Below, piece by piece: positions 41,173 to 52,351 of a stretch of DNA of 64,000 nt; the stretch's first letter is position 1, and each line of letters starts with the position of its first letter. The DNA is from Azolla caroliniana (taxonomy: Eukaryota > Polypodiophyta), in the NCBI GenBank assembly GCA_043228905.1, contig JBHGNT010000016.1, positions 8,122,001 through 8,186,000 on the forward strand. Direction: 5' to 3'. The notes below the pieces were generated by a model. That model was not told the DNA's origin, ran no database searches, and worked only from the letters and a program-made list of their open reading frames with translations. The translations under genes and the position numbers were made by a program.

Positions 41173-41901
41173 TGTCGTAGTGTATTTTGTACACTACGTG
41201 AAAAACGTATATAGTATTAGATTCAATAAAAAATGAAGAAATAGAAGAAAATAGCAAAATAAATGGAACATGCATAGGGCAAGATTCAAACCTTGTACCT
41301 CCATGTTAATAATGTAATGTCTTACCATTACACTAGCATTTCATTAGTGTTAAAGCATAGATGTCCCACATAGAAAGGTAAATTCACGCTAGGATAAACA
41401 TTAGAAAAACGCATAACAAAAGAAAAAGCTACACATACACATCTAGCGTGCATGATAAAAAACGCACAAGTTAGAAAAAAGCATGATCACTTTAGATAAA
41501 GCATATAGTCTATCTATAGGAAAAGCATGGGGTCTATAGTTAGAGAAAAAGCATAGATTACTAAGACTTCCTCATCACTACATAAGGATGGGGAGCACAA
41601 TGTAATTGTGTGTGAAAAATATTTGGAAACTAGATATGTTTCTAAAAAACACCAATTAATAAACTATACTCGTGGGATTCACGAGAATTGTATATCATTC
41701 TCTTTCAACCGAAGTTTATATTCTTATATTCATATTGATTAATCTAATACAATACACTCGTGGGATTCACGAGTTTGCTATAACTCTTTCTTACAACATA
41801 TTTATATTCTTATTAGCCTTAAAACTCTCCTCTTCCTAGTCCAAAACCTCGGCGGTTCCCACCCGACTCACGCAAACGATCCGGAGCCGAAAGGCACGAC
41901 A
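41173..41901 (+). repeat. Element B 3' LTR
   Basis: 729 bp. Two visible differences from the 5' LTR, both in the tRNA-like part (TTCGAACCTTGCACC against TTCAAACCTTGTACC). Confidence 0.93.
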
Positions 41902-42685
41902 CCGGCACAAAACGTTAGTCTTGGCGGGAGTCGGTATTTCGTCTCCTTCATCGACAACTATAGCCAGCACACGTGCATCTACCTCATTGAGCGGAAGAGC
42001 GAAGTCTTCGAGTGTTTTCGGAACCTGCAAAGCCTGGTTGAATGGGAAACAGAGAGGAAGATCAAGTGCATGTGGTCGGATGGCGGGAAAGAATACTTTT
42101 CCGGCTAATTCAACAGTTATCTGCAGCAAAATGGAATTAAGAGAGAATTCAGCTGCAGGTACACACCAGAGCAAAACGGTGTGGCCGAAAGGAAGAACTG
42201 GTCGGTTGTTGACGTGGCAAGGGCAGTGGTGGAGGAGAAGAGCATGCCCCATTTCTACTAGGCCGAGGCGGACCGGACGACCGTCTATATCCAAAACCGG
42301 ATCGGTGACAAGGTGGCCGCGCATGAGCTGTATTTCGGGTGCAAGCCAAATTTGAGACACCTTCGGATATTCGGTAGCATTGCATATGTGCATGTGCCGG
42401 ATGAGAAGCGGGGGAAGTTGGATGCGAAGTCAGAAAAATGCATCCTGGTCAGTTACTCGCATGAGCAAAAGGGGTATAATTGTTATAACCTCCGGACGAA
42501 GCAGGTCTGAGTTAGCCGGGATGTTGAGTTTGATGGGACGACATCATGGTATGCCTTATCGGCTCCGACTTCCGACCCCGACCCGATACCGGAGGATGAG
42601 GTTAGTGAGCCTGAACTTGTCTAGTTAGAAGACGAAGGGTTCGAGACTCTAGATGTGAGTCCGGAATCGTTTCGGTTAAGTGGAC
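41902..42685 (+). pseudogene. Copia-2 fragment: integrase
   Basis: SLGGSRYFVSFIDNYSQHTC, SDGGKEYFSG, then TAA where Copia-1 has CAA; FYRR-type region with TAG for TGG (HFY*AEA); YFGCKPNLRHLRIFGSIAYV; TGA for CGA (V*VSRDVEFD). Ends at TGGAC, the TSD of the next insertion. Confidence 0.85.
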
Positions 42686-42923
42686 TGTTGTAGGTTTTAG
42701 AGTTAGGGTTAGGGTTAAGGATGATGATGGTTAACGATGACGAAGATAGACATGGTGAAATAGCAAAGATGATGAAGAGTATGATGGTGAGAGAGATTGA
42801 CATGAAGATGTTGAGAATTATTGAGAAGCATTGCGGGGTAAGGATGACATTGATGAGCATTGCGGGGTGGGGGGTGGTGCCTAGAATGGCTCCACCCCCC
42901 TCCCAAGGGGTTCAACGTTGAGG

Positions 42924-42971
<48 letters not shown>

Positions 42972-45831
42972 AAGATGAAAAGAGAGATAGAGAGAAATGT
43001 TCATTCATCATTCATTCCCCATAAGGGGGTTAAATAGTACAAGAGGGGGTAGATATAAAGGGGTGTAAGCCCCCTAGAGCATTCATACTGGACACTCACT
43101 CATACCTCCTCGTATCCATCCACATGCACACACGTGTGCATGTGTTCACATACGTATCGACTCACAATTACATTTATGCCCCCTACACATACACAACAAC
43201 ATTATGATAACATTCGACCCTCGCTCATTACACTTGACTCTCCGTACATCTCGTACGAGGTAACACAATATGGCACGCCCGTGGGAAAGTGCCTTGCACG
43301 TCGATCCCACATGCCTTGATGATGATATTTCTGTGACCGGAACTTCCATCGGTCCTTTCAACGATCGACTCCCTCGATCGGAATGCTTGACTCGAACACA
43401 TTTGTCGGTCAGCAAATCTTCCGCGACACGAACATTCTTGTTCTGTCGACTTACGAACTTCGTAAAATCATTTGGGTCGTCAAAAATATGTTGTATGTAT
43501 GTGTGTTCTTCCTTTGTTTTGAGTTGTGTGTGGTTGATCACGTCCATTTCTTTAGGTGGATGAGTTTTCAAAATTTTGTATGTGCCCTTTGATTTTTAAT
43601 TTTTTAATTTTTTTAATTTTTTTAAAAATTTTTTTTTAAATTTTTTTTTTTTTTCAATGCCATCATGTTTTTCGAAATTCTTTGAATGCCCTCAAGTTTT
43701 CAAAACTCCTCGAATGCCCCTTATCATTCTCTTTTTCCCTCTTTTTTCCGTTTTTGTCTTTTTCTTTTTCTTGCCTCTTCTTCCTCTTTCTTTCTGTTTT
43801 CTTTTCCCGCTTCTCTACTTGCCTTCCTGTCTCTCCTCTCTTCTTCTGTTGTTCTTCTGTATTTGTCTTCCTCTTCCTTGCTCATTTTTCTCCATCCTCT
43901 GTCTTAAGCCTTCTCTGCCTTCTCTTCTATACTCTCTACTTTCTTCTCTGTGTGTTCTAGTTCCTTCTCTCATTCCATGGTCTCTCCGTCACTATCTCCA
44001 TTTCTTTGTCTCTGTCGTCTACCGGCCACTCGTGACCGTTGGTTGTCGCCGCTCCTCTATCTGTCGCCGATACTATCCGGCCCGTTGTTTTGGCGTCAGT
44101 TGTCCAGCCTTTTTGGGCGCATTTCAGCCACTCCGGCCATTCCGGCCATTTCTGTGCATTTCAGCCGCCTCGACCGCAACCGACTCCTTTCCGGTGGCTG
44201 CCCTTGTTTTGCCGTCATCATCGTTGTTCCGACCGCTCTTTGATTGCTTGTCCTTCTGGTCCTGCATCCGCGGTTGTCTCTATCTACATATTGGTGTATC
44301 TCCTTCCGACCGGTTGTCGTCTCTGTCCATCTATGCCTCGTTTGTTGTTGTGTGTGTCTGTTTGGCCCTTCGTTTCAGCGTCATCTCCGATCCGGTCGTC
44401 GATTGTTCAGCCACCGCCATCGCTCTGGCCGGTTCCGTCTCTGTCTGGGCCTATCTGGCCACTCCGGCCACTGGTCGGCTATTCCGTCCGCTTTGGCTGC
44501 TCCTCGGCTCTCGATTGCTCCGGCTGCCTCCGTTTCGGACTCCATCACCGTCTCTGTCGATTTCGTCGTCGTCCGACGCCGTCCGTCATCCTGGCGGCCT
44601 GTCTGCTTCCCTGACCTTGTCCGGCCCTCTGGCCGCTCCGGTTGCTGTCGGTTGGTGATGACCGTTCCTGAAGCCTCTCTCATCTTCGTCGGCCCTGTCC
44701 GGCCGGTCTGCAGTCGCGTGGCCAGTCTGTTCAGTCGTCATCCGGTTGTCAGTCGTTGATATCTGACGGTTGTCTCTCCATCCGTCGCTTTTCGGCGTCA
44801 CTGTTGCTGTTTCGGGTCTGTCTACTCTGACGGCCGCCCGGCCATTACGACCGCTTCGGTGCCAACTAACTCTTGTTCTGGTTCCAACTTTTTCCGCGTT
44901 GCTTCTTTGGAAACTGGAAACTGTGAACACGTCCCATTCCGGTCCCGCACATCTTGCTGGCCCACGCTCCACACATTGCGTCTTCCTCCGTAGTCTCCTT
45001 GGAACACGCACACGTTGCTGCTAACCGCACATTTGCACATTGTCATTTCCATTCTCGCACACTCATGTAATGCCATCGTTTTGCAACTTGTTTTGCAACT
45101 TCCTCTCATGCATTGACATCGTTTTTGTACATCTTGGCCAACATTTCTCGGATATTTAGGGCAAAAACAGACCACACAAAACATTCACATATAGAGATTA
45201 ATTCGTTGTAGAATTGTGCAGCAGTCAATCTTGTCAATCTTCCATTTCTGATTTCTTCCGCCTTTTGCTGCATATCGCCATCATTACCCGGACATCTCTT
45301 ACATATCATCATCACTATGCCTCACATTGTCGCGTATCATTCTTCGACTCCGTCTCCAAAGGGGGGTCGCCTTAGTGGTCGACAAAAGGTGTGTTAACTC
45401 TTAGGGCCGGACAATCGCCTAACACAGGGTGTCTACGGAAGACACTTCCCCAAAGCGTGTTACGGCAACCGGATTTGCCTCAACGCTTAATCCTACTTGA
45501 TTAAGTTACTTATTATGATCGTCTTTCATAACACACGCGTAAGATATAACAATTAAGACAGAACGGCAATTAACACAGAGAGATAACAACGCTTAAGCTT
45601 TCATTAATTAACCGCTAATGATTACATTGTATCCGGGCCTTTAAATAGGTTTCCGATCTATATTACAAAACGGTGCCATCCGCACCTGTTCGGGATCGGT
45701 CTAGATCCGAAACGGCATACCGTTTCCGGTCCGTCCGTCCACACTCATAGCTTAATTACAACCACATTCCTACTACTTAAATAACTCTCCGTTTCCCACT
45801 CTGGACTCCTTTGCCGGCCGGTAACATGGAC
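42681..45831 (+). mobile_element. 3.1-kb insertion of unclear class in Copia-2
   Basis: 42686-45826, TGTTG...TAACA, flanked by TGGAC at 42681-42685 and 45827-45831; Copia-1 is contiguous at this point (GTGGACCGAACG, about 7968). The left 580 bp may be an LTR (ends GGTAACA at 43265) followed by a PBS-like TGGCACGCCCGTGGG at 43271. A possible right LTR starts TGTTAACTC at 45392. The two do not clearly match, so LTR status is unproven. Inside are a long (AG)n run (42922-42966), an A/T-rich patch (about 43590-43655), and a CT-rich, CCGG-rich stretch (43657-45020) with open frames but no known domain. Confidence 0.65.
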
Positions 45832-46112
45832 CGAATGAGCGGTATAGTCGGGATGACCAGTCGGATGAGGAATCGGCGAGCAGTGCAGACTCTACTGTGC
45901 TCTCCCCGCGCAAGGAACCGAGGAGACGGTTCACGCACAAAGAAAAGGGGAAGAAGAAGATGTCGGAATACGACACCAGCAACGATGAATCAGATCGGAG
46001 CGAATCCTACTCCTGTAAGGAAGAAGGCGGATCTTCGGGAACGAAGACCGAACCGGCCAAGAAGGGCCTCAAACCGGGTAAGGATAAGTTACGCCGGTCT
46101 TCCCGCTAGAGC
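45832..46112 (+). pseudogene. Copia-2 fragment: linker before RT
   Basis: Matches Copia-1 about 7970-8255 (LSPRKEPRRRFTHKEKGKKK, KGLKPGKDKLRRSSR). Homology ends at about 46112. The rest of the element is absent from the window. Confidence 0.82.
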
Positions 46113-47378
46113 CCCTCAAATAGCCCCTCAAAGAAATCTCGCGGGGGGAATCTAGTGTCAAATACAATAGTACCCTTCGATGCTTAAGAGTTTGAGAAAC
46201 CTATGAGGCTTCCCATGATCTCAATGCAAAACCAATTAGGGTCAAGGACAATGTGGCTGATTCCGTTTATGTATATGATGTTATCGGACTCGTTCAAGGA
46301 TAGGGCATCGCCTTCAATTTAGCTTTGTCAATGGAAAATTGGATAGGGCATAGTTGGCTTTCTTATCCCAACTTAATGATTCGTTGATTTGTGTTCTTTA
46401 AATGATTGGAGAGAAGTTCACCGACTTTTGTGTAGATGCACCTCAAGACCTCGAAGCATGTATTTGGCAAATGCTAAAGATACACTCTGCTACATGTCAA
46501 TCACACCTTTAAAATCTGATGGAAGTGAATCAATGGAAGATGAGAGGGAGCGAGAGACCGAGAAAGTCCATTTGATCTGCTCGGGTGAATACCACGATGA
46601 CTTTGAGAGCCATGTACCTGAAGCTGAGCTAGTACCTGAAGCTAGTTGGCTTCAAAGTTGGACTCTGTTTTCTCCCCTCCTTTCTTGTGACTTTTGCTCT
46701 CCATGGGACTCCAAACGAACATGAACAATTGCGCAAGAAACCAGTGCTCCTTCTCCAGTTGGATGGTTTCCTCTCCTCCTCTTCGACGAGATTATTATAC
46801 TTCAGGAGGAGATGGGCAGCTCAGCCGGTGAGATTGGTCGGCCATCCCATCACTTTGCATAGAGAAGCGAACATCGTGTCTCTACTCCCCCCATTCCCAA
46901 GCTCACATTGTTTTAACTATGAGGAATACCCATAACTTATGCTCACTTCGGGTTTATATGTGGTGATGAGGAAGAGGTCTGACATCAAGCTGACCATGAG
47001 AGCTTAAGTTGAGTAGAGCTGCTCTCGATTTCGAGCACGCGTCTTTGACCTCATCTGATTCCACAATTTGTGAAGTTGAATTGGTGAGAGGGTAGCAGGT
47101 GAGGCTTCTCCATGAGATTTGAGTGAATGAACCAACAAGAAAAACAAGGGAAATTATGTGAAAGGAAAGTTATGTAGACTCCCTGCATATCTCACATAAT
47201 AATAAAAAATGAGAATGCTAGTTTTAGCTAATGCTAACTGATGATAATTTCATCGAATTTTGTTTGGCCATAAACATAACAATTATTGAAACAATGCAAA
47301 CTCAAACACATTATCTCTCTCTCTCTCTCTCTCTCTATCCAAACTCAACTATTAATGTGTTTGACTTAAAGCAATTCA

Positions 47379-47420
<42 letters not shown>

Positions 47421-48001
47421 CAATATGAATGAGACAACAAGGATGTGATTCATTTTACGTTGCCATTCTTTGTTGCTTTTGGCATCTTACTCTTCTCTCG
47501 TTGGATATCATGCGTCTTTTACAATGTAATGTGTCGTTTCCTTTTCCTTTCCATCACTTTTGATTGGCCTCCAAGGAAATCTAGAAAAGATGTTGGCCAT
47601 CTTTTGGGCCATTTACACAATATCATCATGTATATGAGAAGAGGCTAGAAACGTAAAACAAAAAGGAGCTTGTTTTATATTTGTAGAATCTAAACCAAAT
47701 ATTAAAATCTAGATAGTTGTGTAGTAGGTTCGTTCATTATAGAGATGTAAATTAGTTGTTTTTTTAAGAGGCAAATTAGTTAACGAACAAGTCACCACAT
47801 ATCCATACTCTGGCTACATAAGGTGATCCATCATCTTCATTCACATTTCCAAACGCGTCAATGAAATAAAACAATAAATATAGAAAAACAAATACATGAG
47901 TTGTTCTATATATATATAAGGTATCTACGATGAAGTTACTAGGATGGCCTTTTTGGATCTATTGGATGTGAACACAACACTATGTGGAGTGGGGTACGTC
48001 G
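46113..48001. other. No gene recognised; microsatellites
   Basis: Several short frames without a known domain (46389-46724 is the longest, 111 codons, acidic middle). Microsatellites (TC)n at about 47311-47336 and (TA)n at about 47383-47417. Confidence 0.45.
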
Positions 48002-48954
48002 TGTTAGGAATATGGATCCGAATCGGGATGATTTGGACTACCAACTCAATCAAGACAAATTAAACAATAGATGAAACCACAAGACAGAAATGAGAGTACA
48101 CCAAAAATTTTAACGTGGAAAACCCAAAATAGGAAAAAACCACGAGAACCGTAGGTTCCAAACAACTTCACTATATCTTTGATTACAACAGAATACAACC
48201 TCACTAGAGGGGTGTATCTACCTCAAGGCAATGGCCTTGATTACAACCTTCACCCAATCGAGTGGATAGAATAACAAGGATTACAAACTGCGTACGAACT
48301 CTCTAGGTTTTGACTAGAGAAATGTCCTAGCCTCAAGGCAGCAGCCTTGGCTACAATCGTCACACGATTGGGTGGATACAATAACAATAAGCACAAGGAA
48401 TGTGCTAGTCTCTCTAGGTTTTTGTCTAGAGGAAATATATTAGCCTCAAGGCAACAGCCTTGGCTACGATCCTCACCCGATTGGGTGGATAAACCAAAGA
48501 AAACTAAAATTAGAAAAACATAAAACGAAGAAACTTGAAACAAGTAGACAAGACAAGTGTTGTTTAGTCGTGGTACTTCGATAACACAAACAACCCTCAT
48601 AGGTCTCTGTCTCTACGTTGGTAGTCCACTCTTGCTCTTGCTCCCTCTTTCATTTTCTATTTTTCTGTCTCTGTTTTTCTATTCTTCCCACATTTTTCTA
48701 TTTTGCTCTTTGTTCACTCGAAAAATCAGATCGAGCTATATTTCCCCCTTCTCCTTTTTTATTTTTTTCTCCTTGTTGTCCAACGTCTATGTATCTGTGT
48801 TCACACTCACACACCCAAAAACATACATAGGAAAAGGAATATGTATATATAATTATAAATAATTATCACTTTTCTCCTTTTTGGCCCCACGATCGTTCGA
48901 TGCTCAACCGACTCTAGTTGATGTGGGCTCCACTTGAGTGGACAAGCCCCAACA
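48002..48954 (-). mobile_element. Solo copia-type LTR
   Basis: 953 bp; on the minus strand TGTTGGGGCTTGTCC...CCTAACA. Flanks CGTCG (47997-48001) and CGTGG (48955-48959) agree at four of five bases. It carries the copia LTR block AACGTGGAAAACCC...AAAAAACCACG at about 48111-48143. Three repeats of about 111 bp (cores CCTCAAGGCA at 48221, 48331, 48443) lie inside. A CT-rich part with a short frame (48557-48862) is not a gene. Confidence 0.7.
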
Positions 48955-48959
48955 CGTGG

Positions 48960-49536
48960 GAGTTAACACATTGTAACTTGCTCAACATCTATATGAGCAA
49001 AAAGTTAGCATTGACCGGTTCAAGTTTATGATCCTTATGCCCATGTGTGAGATGAATAAAGCTACGTTTAACCCATTAAACAAAGAATCTAATGTTGAAT
49101 TTTGGTGAAGCATATTCCACCATTGATTATGCACCAACTATATCCATAGATCACATTCCAACTCGAAGCTTATCCTTCTCGTATCCGGTAGTGATCTACA
49201 AGAATTGATTCGGATCAATATCAACGTGATGTCATAATTATTCGATGTCACGATCTAATTGAGCATTATACTTCAATATTGGGTCTATGCAACCTATCTA
49301 TCGTTTTCATTTGACTTACAATATTGGGGTGGCAAAAAAGTAAAAGAACGTAGAGAGCATTAGGCAATGTGTGAAATGAAAGATATAGCATTAGGTAATG
49401 TGCGAAATGAAAGATATAAATATTATCAATACCATTACAAATAATAAGTTCAATGTTCACCAAAACTACCGACATCACCTTCGAATTTCCCACCCTAATT
49501 TATTAAAAATACCACCAATACATATATTTATATGTG
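48960..49536. other. No gene recognised
   Basis: AT-rich; GAAATGAAAGATATA occurs twice at about 49371-49417. Nothing else could be defined. Confidence 0.4.
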
Positions 49537-49772
49537 CCCCAACTCGATACTTGGTATCGAGTTGTGCCCCAACTCGATACTTGGTATCGAGTTGTGCCCC
49601 AACTCGATGCTAAGTATCAAGTATGTGCCCCAACTCAATACCAAGTATCGAGTTCATGCACATATGTGCATCCACTCGATACTTGGTATCAAGTTGTCGT
49701 AAATATGTGCCACAACTCGATACCAAGTATCCAGTTGTTGCACATACATGCAACAACTCTATACTTGGCATC
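49537..49772. repeat. Array of small palindromes
   Basis: About seven units, each centred on AACTCGATAC / GTATCGAGTT around TTG (or its complement CAA), separated by GTGCCCC or longer spacers with GTGCACATA-type sequence. The first two units are perfect; later ones drift. Confidence 0.85.
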
Positions 49773-49923
49773 GTCTGACATTTAATTTTAGGTTAAATAA
49801 AATTGTGTATGTCTGCAAACGTTCGTACAGTAGACGAGCACTTACTTGGAGTCTGATTGCAACTACTTCTTGCTTCACATGGCTTCTATCGTGCTATGGT
49901 GGGCGTTGATTCCTTATTTGCTT

Positions 49924-49925
<2 letters not shown>

Positions 49926-49973
<48 letters not shown>

Positions 49974-50512
49974 GTAAATGTATGTTTATATTGAAACAAC
50001 ATGATAATACAAAAAAACCTTGCTATCAAAACTACATCAAAGGTAGTGATGTGGCAAGGACAACCTTCTAAGGTGCTGCAATACAAAGCGACACAAATGT
50101 AACTCATTTGGGAACAAAGTTCCCATACAACATAATTGTGAAAATTGCCAAATCAACTTTCCTTTTATCCTACATATCTGTTGAGATACTCTAGAAAGCC
50201 CATCAAATAAGAAACCATTCCGCAAGTTCCAAATATACCACATGCCCAAGTACCACAAATAATCAAACACAATCTTATACTCTAGGGATGGTAAAACTCT
50301 ATCACCTTCAATGAAAACCCATTGAAAAGCTGACAAAATATTTCCAGTTAAAGACCCCCACAATTGTGATATACCTATCCATATACTTTTAGTAACAGGG
50401 CAAGATATAAACCTGTGTCGAGAATCCTCATCAACCGTCGTACAAAAGACACATGTACCGGATAAACAACAAGAGAAGACAAAAAGATTGTTGCACGATG
50501 AAGACCACCATA
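49926..50512 (-). pseudogene. LINE-2 3' end (zf-RVT region)
   Basis: On the minus strand, with one frame change: WWSSSCNNLFVFSCCLSGTC, a C-x2-C-x9-H-x4-C finger (CVFCTTVDEDSRHRFISC), then KSIWIGISQLWGSLTGN and YLWYLGMWYIWNLRNGFLFD. This is the C-terminal zinc-finger region found after the reverse transcriptase of plant LINEs. A (CT)n run on the plus strand (49927-49972) lies at its 3' side. The 5' part is missing. It abuts LINE-1 head to head. Confidence 0.7.
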
Positions 50513-52350
50513 TCCCCTGTCATCGTTCAGCCTAACGTTATTCAGCCTTCTGTTGCTCAACCTTCCACCACTCAGCCTGCCGCCGCCACCAGTGCCCAGC
50601 CTGCCGCCACCCAGCCTAGCGCCGCTTAGCCTGTTGTCGCTCAGCCTATAGTAGCCGATGATTGCTTAAATCATCTATAGGGATCTGTAGGGGCTTCCGT
50701 TTATACCAAAGAAGATGCGGAAAAACAGTTTTGTCCCCTTCAACTTACCTGCTACAGCCAATCCAATTGTTGTGGCCAACCTCTCAACCTCCTCCATAAA
50801 CCCGGTTGTCTTCAATGCAACGGCGAACCAGGAGCAATTGCCGCGCTATCGCGAACAGCCTAACCGGGGCTCCCATGTAGCTAACCCGGATATTACACCT
50901 ATTTCAGACAACGTTGTAGAGCTTCTTAGTAGAGCTTATGTTGTCAAAATAAGATAGAGCACAAATTGTAAGAGATATTCAACGTTTAGAGAAGAGGATT
51001 ATCATTGCGCAAGTTTTGGGGATTCGTCCTCGGCGTGTTGATCTTCGTTTGTTAGTACAAGCTTCTTTAAAACAAGATATTGACAACATCACGAATATTC
51101 AAATGCTTGGTCGGAACTATTATCAAGTGGAGTTCGAGCTTGAACGGATGGTACCGATCTTGCTAGAGAAGAAAACAGTGGCAATCAAGGGAGGATGGGT
51201 ATTCTTCCACAAGTGGACTCACAACTTCTTCGCAAATCAGGTACTTCATGATTTAGATTCATATCATACATGTGTGGCAGTGTTTCCCAATTTACGTAAA
51301 GAGTGGGTGCCATTTGTGCATCTAATTGCCAGTACAATTGGCACAGTCTTGGAAACTTATGATAAACCTCGTCAGAACGACAATAAATATATGGGAGCTA
51401 CATCAACAAAACTTTTGATTTCTAAGTCCACAAATTTGCCCTCAAATATCTTATTGCCTAATCGGCTTGACTCTAGACAAGAATCTTATTCTCAGAGAAT
51501 TTTGTATAGGGGTTTGCCAAATCAGTGTTTTCGGTGTTTTGGATTTGGTCATTTGGCAAAAAATTGCCCTAAATTTAATAAAGAGACAGACAAGCATGTA
51601 CCCAATACAACTATAGTCCCATCTCAGGCTAGATCTGAGGGTTGGACTGAGGTCGGCCATAGGAAAGTATCTTCACAATTATCTTATGACAAGCATCATC
51701 AAGTGTCAATCAATAATTTAAAGGAATTTCCCCCCTTACAAAATAGATATTCTACTCTCCAAGTAGAAGAGGATTGGTCACATGAAGTGAATATTTCAGA
51801 TCAATCATCAACCCATTTTTCCCAAAAGTCAAACTTACTTTCTACTAAGTTGCCTAAGACTTTCCCAAGGTTAATAGTAGGCCAACTACCCTTGAAAATT
51901 GTTGAGAACTAGCAATTGACACCAAATGTTAATTTGGATTCATCTAAAAAATTAAAAGGAAAAGTTGTCTTTGCTCAAGATATTACAGATGTGGAAATGC
52001 CTCCAAGTGTTATGGGAATCGAAGCAAACCAACAAATCAATATCGGTGTCTCTAGTAGTTCGGTTCCCTTTGATAAGCTTGTAGGAAAATCTATTTCTAG
52101 TCAATCAAATATGATGGGGGTTGAAATGGCTCAAGGAGTAGATAAACTCCCTTGTGCTGGATATCAATTTACAGTTTCACAGGATACCTTGACACTTCAA
52201 ATCCCTCAAAAGCAAGTTAAGGATCATAGGGTACATAAGCATGCAGGGACCTATCTGCTTTTAAAACGACAAGCAAGAGCTCAAGAGGGTGCCCAGAAAG
52301 GCCGCCAAGATGCTCTCCTTGAGAAAAGGACACCAATAAAATCTGTGTAA
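50507..52350 (+). pseudogene. LINE-1 ORF1 remnant
   Basis: Opens with ATG 50507 and a Pro/Gln-rich repeat (VQPNVIQPSVAQPSTTQPAA) with stops. After a frame change near 50955 it reads RDIQRLEKRIIIAQVLGIRP, then GGWVFFHKWTHNFF, and a zinc knuckle CFRCFGFGHLAKNC (about 51524-51565). TAG 51910-51912 is in frame and the frame then continues to TAA 52348-52350, one base before the ORF2 ATG. This is the usual LINE ORF1 layout in plants (RNA-binding protein with a CCHC knuckle). It is dead in this copy. Confidence 0.82.
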
Positions 52351-52351
52351 G

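Larger units (their letters stand above)
39135..41901 (+). mobile_element. Gag-only LTR element B (2.8 kb)
   Basis: Two 729-bp LTRs (39135-39863, 41173-41901) differ at two visible positions. Between them is one intact gag-like ORF with no pol. PBS-like TGGTGAACCCGACG (39868 on) and purine tract GGAGGGGGTGAG (41161-41172). It sits in Copia-2 integrase: GGGGACC|AG left and CCGGCACAAA right, where Copia-1 reads GGGGACCGGCACAAA, so the TSD is CCGG with the left copy changed to CCAG. It depends on another element's enzymes. Confidence 0.9.
30065..46112 (+). mobile_element. Copia-2, broken by three nested insertions
   Basis: Same family as Copia-1. Its pieces are 30065-31920, 38955-39134, 41902-42685 and 45832-46112. 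Each gap holds another element: gypsy-2, element B, and the 42686-45826 insertion. The pieces follow each other in Copia-1 coordinates without large overlap. The 3' part (RT, RNase H, 3' LTR) is missing after about 46112. Confidence 0.9.

Noticed and set aside
42690-42720. Telomere array at the start of the 42686 insertion
   Set aside because: Only about two GTTAGGG/TTAGGG units with changes; too short, and the plant unit TTTAGGG is not kept.
43657-44658. 333-codon plus-strand frame, Pro/Leu/Ser-rich
   Set aside because: It follows CT-rich, low-complexity DNA; other frames on both strands are open too, and no domain or splice context supports it.
46389-46724. 111-codon frame as a gene
   Set aside because: No homology that I can recognise, no start context or splice sites; left as unassigned.
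49537-49772. CRISPR array
   Set aside because: Repeats are palindromic and drift, spacers are very short and related to each other, there are no cas genes, and the DNA is eukaryotic.
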